DNA of 64,000 nucleotides from Janthinobacterium sp051380875 (GTDB taxonomy: Bacteria > Pseudomonadota > Gammaproteobacteria > Burkholderiales > Burkholderiaceae_D): assembly GCF_051380875.1 (NCBI RefSeq), contig NZ_JBNYXW010000001.1, forward strand, positions 310,001-374,000. Reading direction: 5' to 3'. Position numbers and translations under genes: made by a program. A model generated the notes under the pieces. That model searched no databases. It saw only the letters and a program-made list of their open reading frames with translations, and had not been told where the DNA came from. Shown here in pieces: positions 39,827 to 48,400 of this stretch (the first letter of the stretch is position 1; each line of letters starts with the position of its first letter).

Positions 39827-40462
39827 ATGACTTGCCGTTTGCCAACTTTGAATGGGGGAGTTTTTATCCTCAAGTGTCTTGCCACTAAAAGCGCGCCAAT
39901 CGTCATCGCCTTGCTCTGCGCGCAAATGCTTTCCGGATGTGTGACAAATGCAGTGCCCGTGGTGGCCTGGGCATCATCCTATGAATGCAGGCCGATGCCA
40001 GTCGACGGCTTGCCCATGGCAGGGCAGGGGGCGTATGGATGCCATTTTCAACTGTTCGATACGGAGACGAAAGAAATTCTCGTCAATACACCGTATTCGC
40101 TCGACGTCTATGCTCCGGCGAAATCCGCAGCCGCAGAAACAGTATTTCTCACAACACTGAAAGGTGTGACAGATGGGCATGGAAGGTCCGGATTCATACG
40201 CGCGCCATTTCCCATCACTCCCGAGCGCATGCGATTTGTCAGGGTGGTGGGAAGTGGGCCATATGGCCGCAGTCCTCGCTTGGTGCGCCCGACGGATGGT
40301 TTGGGCGTGGCCGGCGTGAATTATCACGTGAAAGGCTGCGGACACGATCAGAAAAGCATTACCGATGAGCAAGGTCGTGCGCCACTGTTTATCAGTGAAT
40401 CCGAGTGCAAACTGGAAGGGACTTTTTACACCTGCCGTAATGGCAAGTGCCCTACCAAGTGA
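39827..40462 (+). CDS. Lipoprotein of unknown function
   Basis: Up to 211 residues. A hydrophobic stretch APIVIALLCAQMLSGC ends in a lipobox (LSGC, Cys38 by this start). The mature part has several further cysteines (YECRP, YGCHF, KGCGHDQ, SECKLEG, YTCRNGKC), suggesting disulfides, and two short DEQGRAPLF-type segments. I recognise no family. The start is uncertain: ATG 39827 gives a long basic n-region and lies only 14 bases after the best -10-like element. A TTG at 39848 is an alternative. It stands alone. Confidence 0.6.
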   Translation: MTCRLPTLNGGVFILKCLATKSAPIVIALLCAQMLSGCVTNAVPVVAWASSYECRPMPVDGLPMAGQGAYGCHFQLFDTETKEILVNTPYSLDVYAPAKSAAAETVFLTTLKGVTDGHGRSGFIRAPFPITPERMRFVRVVGSGPYGRSPRLVRPTDGLGVAGVNYHVKGCGHDQKSITDEQGRAPLFISESECKLEGTFYTCRNGKCPTK

Positions 40463-40523
40463 AGCTCACCGTCGCCTTGTGTCATGCAGGGTGCCTGGCG
40501 AACGCCAGGAACGCCATCAACCG

Positions 40524-40640
40524 GCCATGCTGCGCAGGATTAGGCCCGTGATGTAGGCGTCGTCAGTACCCAGCGCGTAGCCGAGCACGGATGATGCCGC
40601 CGAAATCGATTGGTTTGCGGCATAGACGCCAGACCGGCGT
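40524..40640 (-). pseudogene. Possible C-terminal remnant of a lost gene
   Basis: Between the lipoprotein gene and trhP, the minus strand reads NQSISAASSVLGYALG, then TDDAYITGLILRSMAG and a stop. This looks protein-like rather than like a frame shadow, but there is no start, and upstream it runs into the trhP gene in another frame. I cannot name a parent family. It may be the tail of a gene removed when the present neighbours were joined. Confidence 0.25.
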
Positions 40641-42002
40641 TTACAGATAGCGCGCCAGCAAGGCCTTGTCCAGCGCCCCGTCGAGGGCGATGCGCACGAA
40701 GTGGCCGCTGCCGGGCGCCACGGCGATGTCGCTGCCATCGTCGGCCAGCATGCGCTCAACGGTAATGTCGCGGTTGCCGCCCGGGTGGATGACTTCGATG
40801 CGGTCGCCCACGGCGAAGCGGTTCTTCACTTCCACCCGTGCCCAGCCATCGGCCACGCCCAGCACGTCGCCCACGTACTGGCTGCGGTGCGCCTCGGACG
40901 CGCCGCGCATGTAGTTCTGGTGCGTCTGCGTATGGTGGCGCTGGTAAAAACCGTCCGTGTAGCCGCGGTTGGCCAGGCCCTGCAACTGGCCTAGCAGGCC
41001 GATGTCGAAAGGCCGGCCCGCCACGGCGTCATCAATGGCCTGGCGGTAGACTTGCGCCGTGCGCGCCGCGTAGTACAGCGACTTGGTGCGGCCCTCGACC
41101 TTCAGCGAATCGACGCCGATTTTTACCAGGCGCTCGATATGCTCGACGGCGCGCAAATCCTTGGAATTCATGATGTAGGTGCCGTGCTCGTCTTCGAGGA
41201 TGGGCAGCAGCTGGCCCGGACGTTGCGCTTCCTCAATCAGGTAGGGCTGGTCGGCCAGCGGGTGGCGCGGCTGCTGGTGCAGGGCGGAAAACGCATTGTT
41301 GTCGGCCTCTGCCAGCGCCTGGCCAAATTGCAGCGGCACCACCTGCATGCCGCCCAGGTCGCCGCTGGCGTCTTCTGCGGCATTTTTCACCTTGTAATCC
41401 CAGCGGCAGGAATTGGTGCAGGTGCCCTGGTTCGGATCGCGGTGATTGAAATAGCCCGACAGCAGGCAGCGGCCCGAATAGGCGATGCACAGGGCGCCGT
41501 GGACGAATACTTCCAGTTCCATTTCCGGACAGCGCTGGCGGATTTCCTCGATTTCGTCGAGCGACAGCTCGCGCGACAGGATCACGCGCGTCAGGCCCAT
41601 GCGGTGCCAGAACTTCACGTCAGCCCAGTTGACGGCATTCGCCTGCACGGACAGGTGGACGGGCACGTCCGGCCATTTGTCGCGCACCATCATGATCAGG
41701 CCAGGATCGGCCATGATCAGCGCATCGGGACGCATGGCGATCACCGGTTCCATGTCGCGCAGATAGGTTTTCAGCTTGGCGTTGTGGGCGAAGATGTTGC
41801 TGGCAACAAAGAACTGCTTGCCGCGCGCATGCGCGCCTTCAATACCGTCCTGCAAGGCTTGCGGGGTCGAAAAGTCGTTATTGCGCACGCGCAAACTGTA
41901 GCGCGGCTGGCCCGCGTAGACGGCGTCGGCGCCAAAGTCGAAGGCGGCATGCATCTTGGCAAGCGAGCCGGCAGGCAGGAGGAGTTCGGGAGCGTGGCGC
42001 AT
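40641..42002 (-). CDS. trhP: U32 family protein TrhP/YegQ, tRNA 5-hydroxyuridine modification
   Basis: 453 residues, the same length as E. coli YegQ. The family signature ELEVFVHGALCIAYSGRCLLSGY is followed by NQGTCTNSCRWDY; these cysteines are the iron-sulfur ligands of the U32 group. N-terminal LLLPAGSLAKMHAAFDFGADAVYAG is also typical. TrhP makes 5-hydroxyuridine at tRNA position 34 using prephenate, an anaerobic or general wobble modification. It was formerly annotated as a peptidase. I chose ATG 42002; the TTG at 42014 is less likely. It is convergent with the lipoprotein gene and downstream, on the same strand, of the TetR gene. Confidence 0.93.
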   Translation of the reverse strand: MRHAPELLLPAGSLAKMHAAFDFGADAVYAGQPRYSLRVRNNDFSTPQALQDGIEGAHARGKQFFVASNIFAHNAKLKTYLRDMEPVIAMRPDALIMADPGLIMMVRDKWPDVPVHLSVQANAVNWADVKFWHRMGLTRVILSRELSLDEIEEIRQRCPEMELEVFVHGALCIAYSGRCLLSGYFNHRDPNQGTCTNSCRWDYKVKNAAEDASGDLGGMQVVPLQFGQALAEADNNAFSALHQQPRHPLADQPYLIEEAQRPGQLLPILEDEHGTYIMNSKDLRAVEHIERLVKIGVDSLKVEGRTKSLYYAARTAQVYRQAIDDAVAGRPFDIGLLGQLQGLANRGYTDGFYQRHHTQTHQNYMRGASEAHRSQYVGDVLGVADGWARVEVKNRFAVGDRIEVIHPGGNRDITVERMLADDGSDIAVAPGSGHFVRIALDGALDKALLARYL

Positions 42003-42091
42003 GGGGAGGGGCAAAGCCGGCGATTGTATGCCGCATGGCGCTGGAAAGCCTTGCCCTGGGTCAAGGGATCAGCAATGCTGGACTGATGACG

Positions 42092-42730
42092 TCAGACGTA
42101 CGGCGTGCCCGCCATGGCAGCGTTCAAGCCCGCGTGCCCATGATCGACCAAGGCGAGGAAGAGGGCGGTGGCTTGCTGCGCGTCGCCATGCTGGCGAAAC
42201 GTGCGGTGCGCTTCGATGAGGGCCACGCTCCAGGTCGCCAGCAGCAGGCTGGCCGCCAAGTGGGCGAGGGGATCGTGCGCGTCGCCTCCCGTGCACGCGC
42301 TCAGCGCCTGCGCGAGCTCTTGCGCCAGCTCGTCGCGTATCGCCCTGGCCCGGGCCTTGAGGGTGTCGCTGCCTTCGACGGTGGCGATGAAACCCTGGCC
42401 GGCAGCAGAAAACGTGATGTAGGGCGCCTGTTCCGCCACCAGCTGGTGCGCCAGCCGGCGCAAGGTGTCGATGGGGGACACTGCGGGATCGCGCTGGCGC
42501 AAGGCGGCGCGCAGCAGTTCGCGCCCTTCTTCCTCTCGGTCGAAGAACATGTCTTCCTTGCGAGGAAAGTGGTTGAACACCGTCATGCGTCCCACGCTGG
42601 CGGCCGCGGCGATGTCGTCCACCGTTACCTTATCGAAGCCGCGCACGAAAAACAGGCGCGTGGCGGCATTGGAGATGGCTTGCCGGGTGGCAAGGCGCTT
42701 GCGCGAGCGGAGGTCGGTAGGGATAGGCAT
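42092..42730 (-). CDS. TetR family repressor, likely of the adjacent MFS pump
   Basis: 212 residues. N-terminal TetR HTH: RQAISNAATRLFFVRGFDKVTVDDIAAAASVGRMTVFNHFPRKEDMFFD. The rest is an all-helical ligand domain without close resemblance to a characterised one. It is divergent from the MFS gene with 106 bases between starts, and that gap has two identical 13-base palindromes (42754-42766, 42808-42820). This is the classic repressor/efflux layout: ligand binding releases the repressor and induces both genes. Confidence 0.93.
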   Translation of the reverse strand: MPIPTDLRSRKRLATRQAISNAATRLFFVRGFDKVTVDDIAAAASVGRMTVFNHFPRKEDMFFDREEEGRELLRAALRQRDPAVSPIDTLRRLAHQLVAEQAPYITFSAAGQGFIATVEGSDTLKARARAIRDELAQELAQALSACTGGDAHDPLAHLAASLLLATWSVALIEAHRTFRQHGDAQQATALFLALVDHGHAGLNAAMAGTPYV

Positions 42731-42753
42731 GTTGCCGCGATCATACACTAATG

Positions 42754-42766
42754 TGTACTGAGTACA
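42754..42766. promoter_or_regulatory. TetR operator, copy 1
   Basis: TGTACTGAGTACA, a perfect odd palindrome (6+1+6), 24 bases from the regulator's start codon. It is identical to the second copy; centres are 54 bases apart. Confidence 0.75.
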
Positions 42767-42807
42767 GATATCGCTTGATGGTGCGCGAATGTTGCACATA
42801 CTATTTA

Positions 42808-42820
42808 TGTACTGAGTACA
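42808..42820. promoter_or_regulatory. TetR operator, copy 2
   Basis: TGTACTGAGTACA again, 17 bases before the MFS start codon, where it would overlap the promoter or transcription start of the pump gene. Flanks extend the symmetry slightly (AT on each side). Confidence 0.75.
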
Positions 42821-42836
42821 TATTTGGATTGAGTAT

Positions 42837-44078
42837 ATGAATGCATCCCTTCCCGTAGCGGCGCCTCCCGTCATGCAGCGCGCACTATTTGTCATTTTTG
42901 TAACTGTGGTGCTCGACTCCGTTGGCATCGGCCTGATCTTTCCGATCTTGCCTGCGCTGCTGCAGGACGTCACCCATGCGGCCAACGTGGCGCCGTATAT
43001 CGGCGTCATGACGGCCCTGTACGCGCTGATGCAGTTCATCTTTGCGCCCGTGCTGGGTTCCTTGAGCGACCGGCTGGGACGGCGTCCCGTGCTGTTGCTG
43101 TCGCTGGCCGGCGCGGCCATCAATTACCTGTTCCTCGCCTTCGCGCCCAGCCTGTGGATGCTGCTGCTGGGGCGTGCCATCGCCGGACTGACGAGTGCCA
43201 ACGTCTCGGTGGCCACCGCCTATATCACCGACATTTCCCCCGAGAACCTGCGCGCGCGCCGTTTCGGGCTGTTGAATGCCATGTTCGGCATGGGTTTTAT
43301 CATCGGTCCCGTGCTCGGCGGCGCCCTGGGCGATTACGGCTTGCGCCTGCCGTTCATGGCGGCGGCCGTATTAAATACCTGCAATCTGCTGCTGGCGCTG
43401 TTCACCTTGCCCGAATCACGCCCCTCCATGCGCACGCCCAGGCGCGGGAAAATCGACCTGGCGGCGCTCAATCCCCTGCGCCCGCTGCGCTGGATTTTCT
43501 CCGAGAAGCGCTTGTTGCCGATTACCATCATTTTCTTTACCTTCAGTGCCGCCGGCGAAGTGTATGGCGTCTGCTGGGCACTGTGGGGGCACGATGCGTT
43601 TGAATGGAATGGCTTGTGGATCGGTCTGTCGCTGGGCGCCTTTGGCGTGTGCCAGGCGCTGGCCCAGGCCTTTTTGCCCGGCCCCGCCGTCAAGTTGCTG
43701 GGTGAACGCGCCACCATCCTGGCGGGCGTCGCCTGCGCCTGCCTTGCCTTGAGCGTGATGGCGTTTGCCACGCAGAGCTGGATGATCTTTGCCGTCATGC
43801 CCGTGTTCGCCCTGGGTGGCATCGGCGCGCCGGCCCTGCAATCGCTGGCGACGCGGCAAGTCGACGACAGCCGGCAGGGCCAGTTCCAGGGCGTGCTGGC
43901 CTCGGCCGTGAGCCTGGCTTCCGTGCTCTGCCCGCTGGTGTTTTCCAGTATTTATTTTGGCGTCAGAGCGCACTGGCCCGGTGCCATCTGGCTGTCGGTC
44001 ATCGTCGTGTACGCGGCCCTGGTGCCGCTCGTGCTGGGATTGCGCCTGAAGCAGCCAGCAGCGGCGCCGGCAATGTAG
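42837..44078 (+). CDS. MFS transporter, TetA/TCR-like drug efflux pump
   Basis: 413 residues, 12 predicted membrane helices. Motif A GSLSDRLGRRPVLLLSL sits between helices 2 and 3; motif C GMGFIIGPVLGGALGDYG in helix 5; the first helix VVLDSVGIGLIFPILPALL is typical of the TetA group. Such proteins export tetracycline-like compounds, although many TetA-like pumps of environmental bacteria have other substrates. The TetR neighbour and twin operators support drug-inducible expression. Start ATG 42837 directly follows the operator region. Confidence 0.93.
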   Translation: MNASLPVAAPPVMQRALFVIFVTVVLDSVGIGLIFPILPALLQDVTHAANVAPYIGVMTALYALMQFIFAPVLGSLSDRLGRRPVLLLSLAGAAINYLFLAFAPSLWMLLLGRAIAGLTSANVSVATAYITDISPENLRARRFGLLNAMFGMGFIIGPVLGGALGDYGLRLPFMAAAVLNTCNLLLALFTLPESRPSMRTPRRGKIDLAALNPLRPLRWIFSEKRLLPITIIFFTFSAAGEVYGVCWALWGHDAFEWNGLWIGLSLGAFGVCQALAQAFLPGPAVKLLGERATILAGVACACLALSVMAFATQSWMIFAVMPVFALGGIGAPALQSLATRQVDDSRQGQFQGVLASAVSLASVLCPLVFSSIYFGVRAHWPGAIWLSVIVVYAALVPLVLGLRLKQPAAAPAM

Positions 44079-44094
44079 GGCGCCGTTCTGTATC

Positions 44095-44121
44095 AAAAAA
44101 ACGCCAGTCCGAAGGCTGGCG
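44095..44121 (-). terminator. Terminator of the second PEP-CTERM gene
   Basis: On the minus strand: CGCCAG... CTGGCG stem with TTTTTTT after it. It lies 39 bases after the stop codon of the minus-strand gene and 16 bases after the convergent MFS gene. It belongs to the AACGCC...GGCGTT hairpin family of this window. Confidence 0.8.
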
Positions 44122-44159
44122 CTTCCAGGCCTTCCGTAGGCATGTCCTTGTGTGGCGAC

Positions 44160-44879
44160 TTAAGCCTGGCTCTTGCGTTTGCGCATGCGCAGGAAGCCGA
44201 CCATGCCCAGGCCCAGCCCCATCATCAAATAGGTGCTGGGTTCCGGTACGGCAGAGGTGATTTGCAGCGTATCGATGCCGATGTAGTTCGAGTTATTGCC
44301 GTTCGGGCCGCCGTCGTCCACCAGGTAGCGCAATGCCAGTGCGCCGCTGGTCGCGCTCGACAGACCGCTCAGGGTGACGCTGTATTGCGTCCACGTTTCC
44401 GGATAGCCGAGCAGGGCCTGCGTCGGATTCACGCTCAGCAGCAAGGTCGAGAAGCTGCCCACGCTGCTGGCAGTGTTGCCGACATCGGTGCCGCCAACGT
44501 TGCTGAAGCGCACTTCCAGGCTATCCGGCCAGAACGAATCTTCAGTCGTACGGGTGAAGAAGGACAGCGTATCGCCATTGCGGTAGGTTGATGTCGGCAA
44601 GATCAGCCAATTGCTGATGCTGGAGTGACCACTGCCACTATTGAAGTTGGCGGCCAGGTAAGAGTTTCCCACACCCTCGTGCGCTTCAAACACCCCCCCA
44701 TTGCCCTGGAACCAACTGGTCGAGCCTACAGGCGTGCTCAAGTTGTTCACCGTCCAGCCGGCAGGAACACCATTGTCGAACGTTTCTACCAGTGCATCAG
44801 CAGATGCTGCGCCGCTAAAGCTTAATGTCAGGGCCAGGGCTAGCGTGGAAAGCAAAGCTGATTTGAATGTGACAGACAT
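44160..44879 (-). CDS. PEP-CTERM protein with choice-of-anchor J-type domain
   Basis: 239 residues. Signal peptide ending ASA; a beta-jelly-roll domain starting LVETFDNGVPAGWTVNNLS (choice-of-anchor J/MAM-like type); C-terminal sorting signal VPEPSTYLMMGLGLGMVGF plus RMRKRK. Exported and processed by exosortase elsewhere in the genome. The family name refers only to the fold. GGAGGTT is seven bases before the ATG. It is alone, ending in its own terminator, with a 250-base gap upstream to the tRNA-Phe remnant. Confidence 0.92.
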   Translation of the reverse strand: MSVTFKSALLSTLALALTLSFSGAASADALVETFDNGVPAGWTVNNLSTPVGSTSWFQGNGGVFEAHEGVGNSYLAANFNSGSGHSSISNWLILPTSTYRNGDTLSFFTRTTEDSFWPDSLEVRFSNVGGTDVGNTASSVGSFSTLLLSVNPTQALLGYPETWTQYSVTLSGLSSATSGALALRYLVDDGGPNGNNSNYIGIDTLQITSAVPEPSTYLMMGLGLGMVGFLRMRKRKSQA

Positions 44880-45082
44880 CTTGAACCTCCATCGAGAAAT
44901 AGTGAAAGTAGTTGGGGAAGGGGGTGAACGCTTGAATGTACTGCAATAAAGATAACACTAATGGTAATAAAATTGCTACTAATAAATGCAACTATGGTTA
45001 TTTGTTTTTTAATGGGCGTCAGAATCGGCTTGCTGGAAACAGGCGCGGGGAGAGGGGAGGGGGAATTTCTGTTGCGCACGTA

Positions 45083-45110
45083 AAAACGCCAGCTCGAAGG
45101 CTGGCGTTTT
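45083..45110. terminator. Strong bidirectional terminator hairpin downstream of tRNA-Phe remnant
   Basis: Perfect 11-base inverted repeat AAAACGCCAGC / GCTGGCGTTTT with loop TCGAAG. It follows the tRNA-Phe remnant and the fadE gene on the minus strand. Its core and the following spacer (GTTTTGATA...GCAG) match the sequence downstream of the intact tRNA-Phe gene at 48401. Confidence 0.9.
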
Positions 45111-45130
45111 GATAGATGCAGCTGGACGTC

Positions 45131-45177
45131 TGGCGGCCGGGGCGAAATCGCACCATCGGCACCAGGATTTTCTAGCC
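45131..45177 (-). pseudogene. tRNA-Phe 3'-half remnant abutting the fadE stop codon
   Basis: Aligned with the intact tRNA-Phe at 48401-48448, 39 of 48 columns are identical with a single one-base gap, covering the CCA end, acceptor 3' strand, T arm and the 3' side of the anticodon stem (GGATTTTC kept on the plus strand). The 5' half is absent; the sequence passes straight into the fadE coding region, whose TAG stop (45177-45179) touches the junction. Substitutions on both sides of the T stem mean it cannot be functional. Confidence 0.85.
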
Positions 45178-47561
45178 TATGCTGCGAGACTCCCGCCAGC
45201 ACGACTTGCGCTATCCGCGATATGCACGGGGGCGCCAGTGTTGCTGCCGTGTTTCCGGTGCGCTGCATCGGGCGCAAAATCATCGACCTGTATCAAGGCG
45301 TCGACCAGCCGCGTGAACTCCAGCAAGGTGTTGTGTTCCTGGCAGCTGATTGAGCCTGCCGCGATGGCTGCGGACAGCCATTCCTGCATGGCGGGCAGGC
45401 TTTGCGGCAGGTGCTTGAGGCCAGCGTTGCCAGCCGCGTCTTTCAGGCGCTTTTCGATGGCCACCACCTGCGGCAGCAAGGCCAGCGCCATGTCGGCGCA
45501 GGCCACGGGATCGCTGGCGTCGCTCGCCACGTAGCAGTCGGCAAGCAGGCGTTCGCGGTCGGCGCCGGCCGTTTGCATCGCCTGCGCTACGGCGCTGCCC
45601 AGCTCGTCGGAGGGTGGCCGATGGGGCAGGCCGAAGGGGAAGAGCAGCGCGCGCAGCAACACCGCCAGCACGCGCGCGGGGAAATTGTCGAGCACGCCGC
45701 TCAAGCCCTGCTGCGCCTTGACCAGCGCATCTTGCAGCGACCAGTGCACGTACGGCAGGTCGGCCAGGGGGCGCCCGTCATCTTCATAGCGCTTCAGCAC
45801 CGACGAGGCCAGGTACAGCTGCGACAGTACGTCGCCCAGGCGCGCAGACAGCCGCTCGCGCCGCTTGAGTTCGCCGCCCAGCACGAACATCGACAAATCC
45901 GTCATGACGGCAAAGGCCGTCGACATCCGCGTCAGCGCGTGGTAATAGGGCGCCAGTTCAAGGGCGCCAGCCTTGGGCACGGCGGCCAGGCGCGCGCCGC
46001 CCAGTCCGTACCATAGCCCCCGTGCCAGGTTGCCCAGCACAAAGCCGACGTGGCCAAAGAATGCCTGGTCGAAATCGCGCACGGCGCGGACAGGGTCGCT
46101 TTCGCTGACGGCGGCCATTTCCCTGAGCACATACGGATGCGCGCGGATGGCGCCTTGGCCGAAGATGATCAGGCTGCGCGTGAGGATGTTGGCGCCTTCG
46201 ACCGTGATGGCGATCGGCACTTGCTGGTAGGCACTGGCGAGGAAATTGTTCGGTCCGATGCAGATGCCCTTGCCGCCCAGCACATCCATGCCGTCATTGA
46301 CGAGTGCGCGTCCCCGTTCGGTGACGTGGTATTTGACGATGGCGGAAATGACGGCCGGCTTTTCGCCCAGGTCGACGCCCAGCGCCGAGAGCGTGCGCGC
46401 CGCATCCATCAGGTACAGATTGGCGCCCATGCGGGCCAGCGCTTCCTGCACCCCTTCGAACTTGCCGATCGGCATGTTGAACTGGCGCCGCACGGCGGCA
46501 TACGCGCTGCTGCCGCGCACGGCCATCTTGCCCATGCCGACACTGGACGAGGGCAGCGAAATGGCGCGTCCGGCCGCCAGGCATTCCATCAGCATGCGCC
46601 AGCCCTTGCCCACTTGCGCCTGGCCGCCGATGACCCAGTCGATGGGGATGAACACATCCTTGCCCGAGGTGGGGCCGTTCTGGAACACCGCGCTCAAAGG
46701 ATGGTGGCGCCGGCCGATCACCACGCCGTCGTGGCTGGCGGGTATCAGGGCGCAGGTGATGCCCGGTGCTGCGTCCTCGGACAGCAGGTGTTCGGGATCG
46801 CTGGTCTGGAAAGCCAGTCCCAGCAAGGTCGCTACCGGCGCCAGCGTGATGTAGCGCTTGGACCAGGTGAGGCGGATGCCCAGAGTGCTGCGCCCTGCAT
46901 GCATGCCCATGCACACCACGCCCAGGTCGGGGATGGCTGCCGCATCGGAGCCCGCGTACGGGCTGGTCAGGGCAAAGCAGGGAATGTCAACGCCGGCGGC
47001 CAGGCGCGGCAGATAGTAATCTTTCTGCGCCTCGGTACCGTAGTGCAGCAGCAATTCGGCCGGTCCCAGCGAATTGGGCACCATCACGCTGACCGCCAGC
47101 GCCGAGCAGCGGGTCGACAGCTTCATCACCACTTGCGAGTGCATGTAGGCGGAAAATTGCTTGCCGCCGTATTGTTTGGGGATGATCATGCCGAGGAAGC
47201 CCTGTTCCCGCATGTATGCCCACGCCTGGGGCGGCAAGTCCTGCTCCTGCTGGGTTTCCCAGTCGTTGACCAGCGCGCACAGCCACTCGACGTCATGCGT
47301 GAGAAAGTGGCGCTCCTCGCTGCTCAGCGCGGGTTTTGCATAGGCCAGCAGCTTGGGCCAGTCGGGCTGGCCGGAAAACAGGTCGGCATCCCACCAGGTT
47401 GTGCCCGCCTCAAGCGCGTCGCGCTCCGTCGCGGACATGGTGGGCAGGATGCGCTTGAACAGGGCCAGCAGGCGTGGAGTAATCAAGGCACGGCGCACGG
47501 GACCGAGCGCGAACAGTGCAAGGATGGCCAGCAAGGCCACCAGCAGAGCAATCTTGAGCAT
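45177..47561 (-). CDS. fadE: FadE-type acyl-CoA dehydrogenase
   Basis: 794 residues, close to E. coli FadE (814). A hydrophobic membrane helix at the N-terminus (LKIALLVALLAILALFALGP), then the long FadE-specific leader (TWWDADLFSGQPDWPKLLAY), the acyl-CoA dehydrogenase core (GFLGMIIPKQYGGKQFSAYMHS; ALTSPYAGSDAAAIPD; GRAISLPSSSVGMGK; GRALVNDGMDVLGGKGICIGPNNF), and a DUF1974 C-terminal domain. It carries out the FAD-dependent first step of beta-oxidation at the membrane. AGGGAGA precedes ATG 47561. It lies between an intact tRNA-Phe gene and that gene's displaced 3' half. Confidence 0.93.
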   Translation of the reverse strand: MLKIALLVALLAILALFALGPVRRALITPRLLALFKRILPTMSATERDALEAGTTWWDADLFSGQPDWPKLLAYAKPALSSEERHFLTHDVEWLCALVNDWETQQEQDLPPQAWAYMREQGFLGMIIPKQYGGKQFSAYMHSQVVMKLSTRCSALAVSVMVPNSLGPAELLLHYGTEAQKDYYLPRLAAGVDIPCFALTSPYAGSDAAAIPDLGVVCMGMHAGRSTLGIRLTWSKRYITLAPVATLLGLAFQTSDPEHLLSEDAAPGITCALIPASHDGVVIGRRHHPLSAVFQNGPTSGKDVFIPIDWVIGGQAQVGKGWRMLMECLAAGRAISLPSSSVGMGKMAVRGSSAYAAVRRQFNMPIGKFEGVQEALARMGANLYLMDAARTLSALGVDLGEKPAVISAIVKYHVTERGRALVNDGMDVLGGKGICIGPNNFLASAYQQVPIAITVEGANILTRSLIIFGQGAIRAHPYVLREMAAVSESDPVRAVRDFDQAFFGHVGFVLGNLARGLWYGLGGARLAAVPKAGALELAPYYHALTRMSTAFAVMTDLSMFVLGGELKRRERLSARLGDVLSQLYLASSVLKRYEDDGRPLADLPYVHWSLQDALVKAQQGLSGVLDNFPARVLAVLLRALLFPFGLPHRPPSDELGSAVAQAMQTAGADRERLLADCYVASDASDPVACADMALALLPQVVAIEKRLKDAAGNAGLKHLPQSLPAMQEWLSAAIAAGSISCQEHNTLLEFTRLVDALIQVDDFAPDAAHRKHGSNTGAPVHIADSASRAGGSLAA

Positions 47562-47749
47562 GCGATATCTCCCTGTTGAATAAGAGCAGGGTAGGCCGTT
47601 GCGGCGGATGTAACTGTGCGGTGTAGTACATAGCAACAACGCCAGGCTACATGGGTTGGCGTTGTTTGTTGTCACTATTTGTCGTCACTATTTTTTGCCA
47701 CCATGCTTGGCAACGCCGGGGTGCAATCGCACCGCCGGCGCTACTGGCA

Positions 47750-48100
47750 TTAACGTTTGGGAACAACGATCACCGTGTCGCCGGTCTTACCTTTGGCGCC
47801 CTCGTCGCCGACCTCGCCTTTGGCGCCATCGTTGCCTTGTGCACCGGTGTTGCCTTGTGCACCGGTAGCGCCCTTGGCGCCGTCGTATCCCGGGGCGCCG
47901 CTGTCGCCCATCTGGCCGGTGGCGCCAGTGGCCCCGGTCGCACCGGGAAGGGCTCCGGCACCCGTGGCACCGGTGGCGCCGGCAGGACCAGGTGTGCCGG
48001 CCGGGCCGGGGACGACTTGGACTACGGGCGGCGTTTCGCGTTGGCAGGCGCTCAGGGCCAGGGTAGAGGCGAGCGCGAGCAATATCAAAGTATGTTTCAT
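47750..48100 (-). CDS. Small lipoprotein with collagen-like Gly-X-Y repeats
   Basis: 116 residues. Lipobox LSAC with Cys19, a Pro/Val-rich spacer (RETPPVVQVV), then about 25 consecutive Gly-X-Y triplets from GPAGTPGPAG through GATGATGQMGDSG to GAKGKTGD, ending in VIVVPKR. The triplet run would form a collagen-like triple helix exposed at the outer membrane surface. Bacterial collagen-like proteins act in adhesion or as stalks; this one is too short to carry a separate head domain. AAGGATTC precedes ATG 48100. It has its own 250-base upstream region shared with the tRNA terminator. Confidence 0.85.
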   Translation of the reverse strand: MKHTLILLALASTLALSACQRETPPVVQVVPGPAGTPGPAGATGATGAGALPGATGATGATGQMGDSGAPGYDGAKGATGAQGNTGAQGNDGAKGEVGDEGAKGKTGDTVIVVPKR

Positions 48101-48352
48101 GATGAATCCTTCGGCAGTGTGCGCCGTTGTGAGCGGAACGGCTCGACGGCGTCGGGCGCGAGTTTCGCATGGCGGTATAGCAGGGCTAGCATGACCAAGC
48201 GACCGTTCGTTCCTCCGTGTGATGGAGGACTCTGGCGGTGGGATGAGCAGTAATGGCCTACATGCAGCATGTACCTGAAGGCTGCTGCAGTCCGTACGTT
48301 TGCGTACACAGTGGCGGGCAGGCGGCGTGAGAGTTTTGCACGGACGCAAACA

Positions 48353-48380
48353 AAAACGCCAACCCGAAGGTTGGCGTTTT
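48353..48380 (-). terminator. tRNA-Phe terminator with UUCG tetraloop
   Basis: Perfect 12-base inverted repeat AAAACGCCAACC / GGTTGGCGTTTT around CGAA, which on the minus strand reads TTCG. It sits 20 bases after the CCA end of the tRNA-Phe gene. Confidence 0.92.
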
Positions 48381-48400
48381 GATATGTGCTGCAGAATTCT

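Noticed and set aside
46050..47579. 509-residue plus-strand frame
   Set aside because: Antisense to fadE, with no domain and a His/Gln/Arg-rich composition typical of shadow frames.
47714..47740. GC-rich hairpin downstream of the collagen-like gene
   Set aside because: Good stem but no T-tract on the minus strand, so I did not call a terminator; it may be a chance or a REP-like element.
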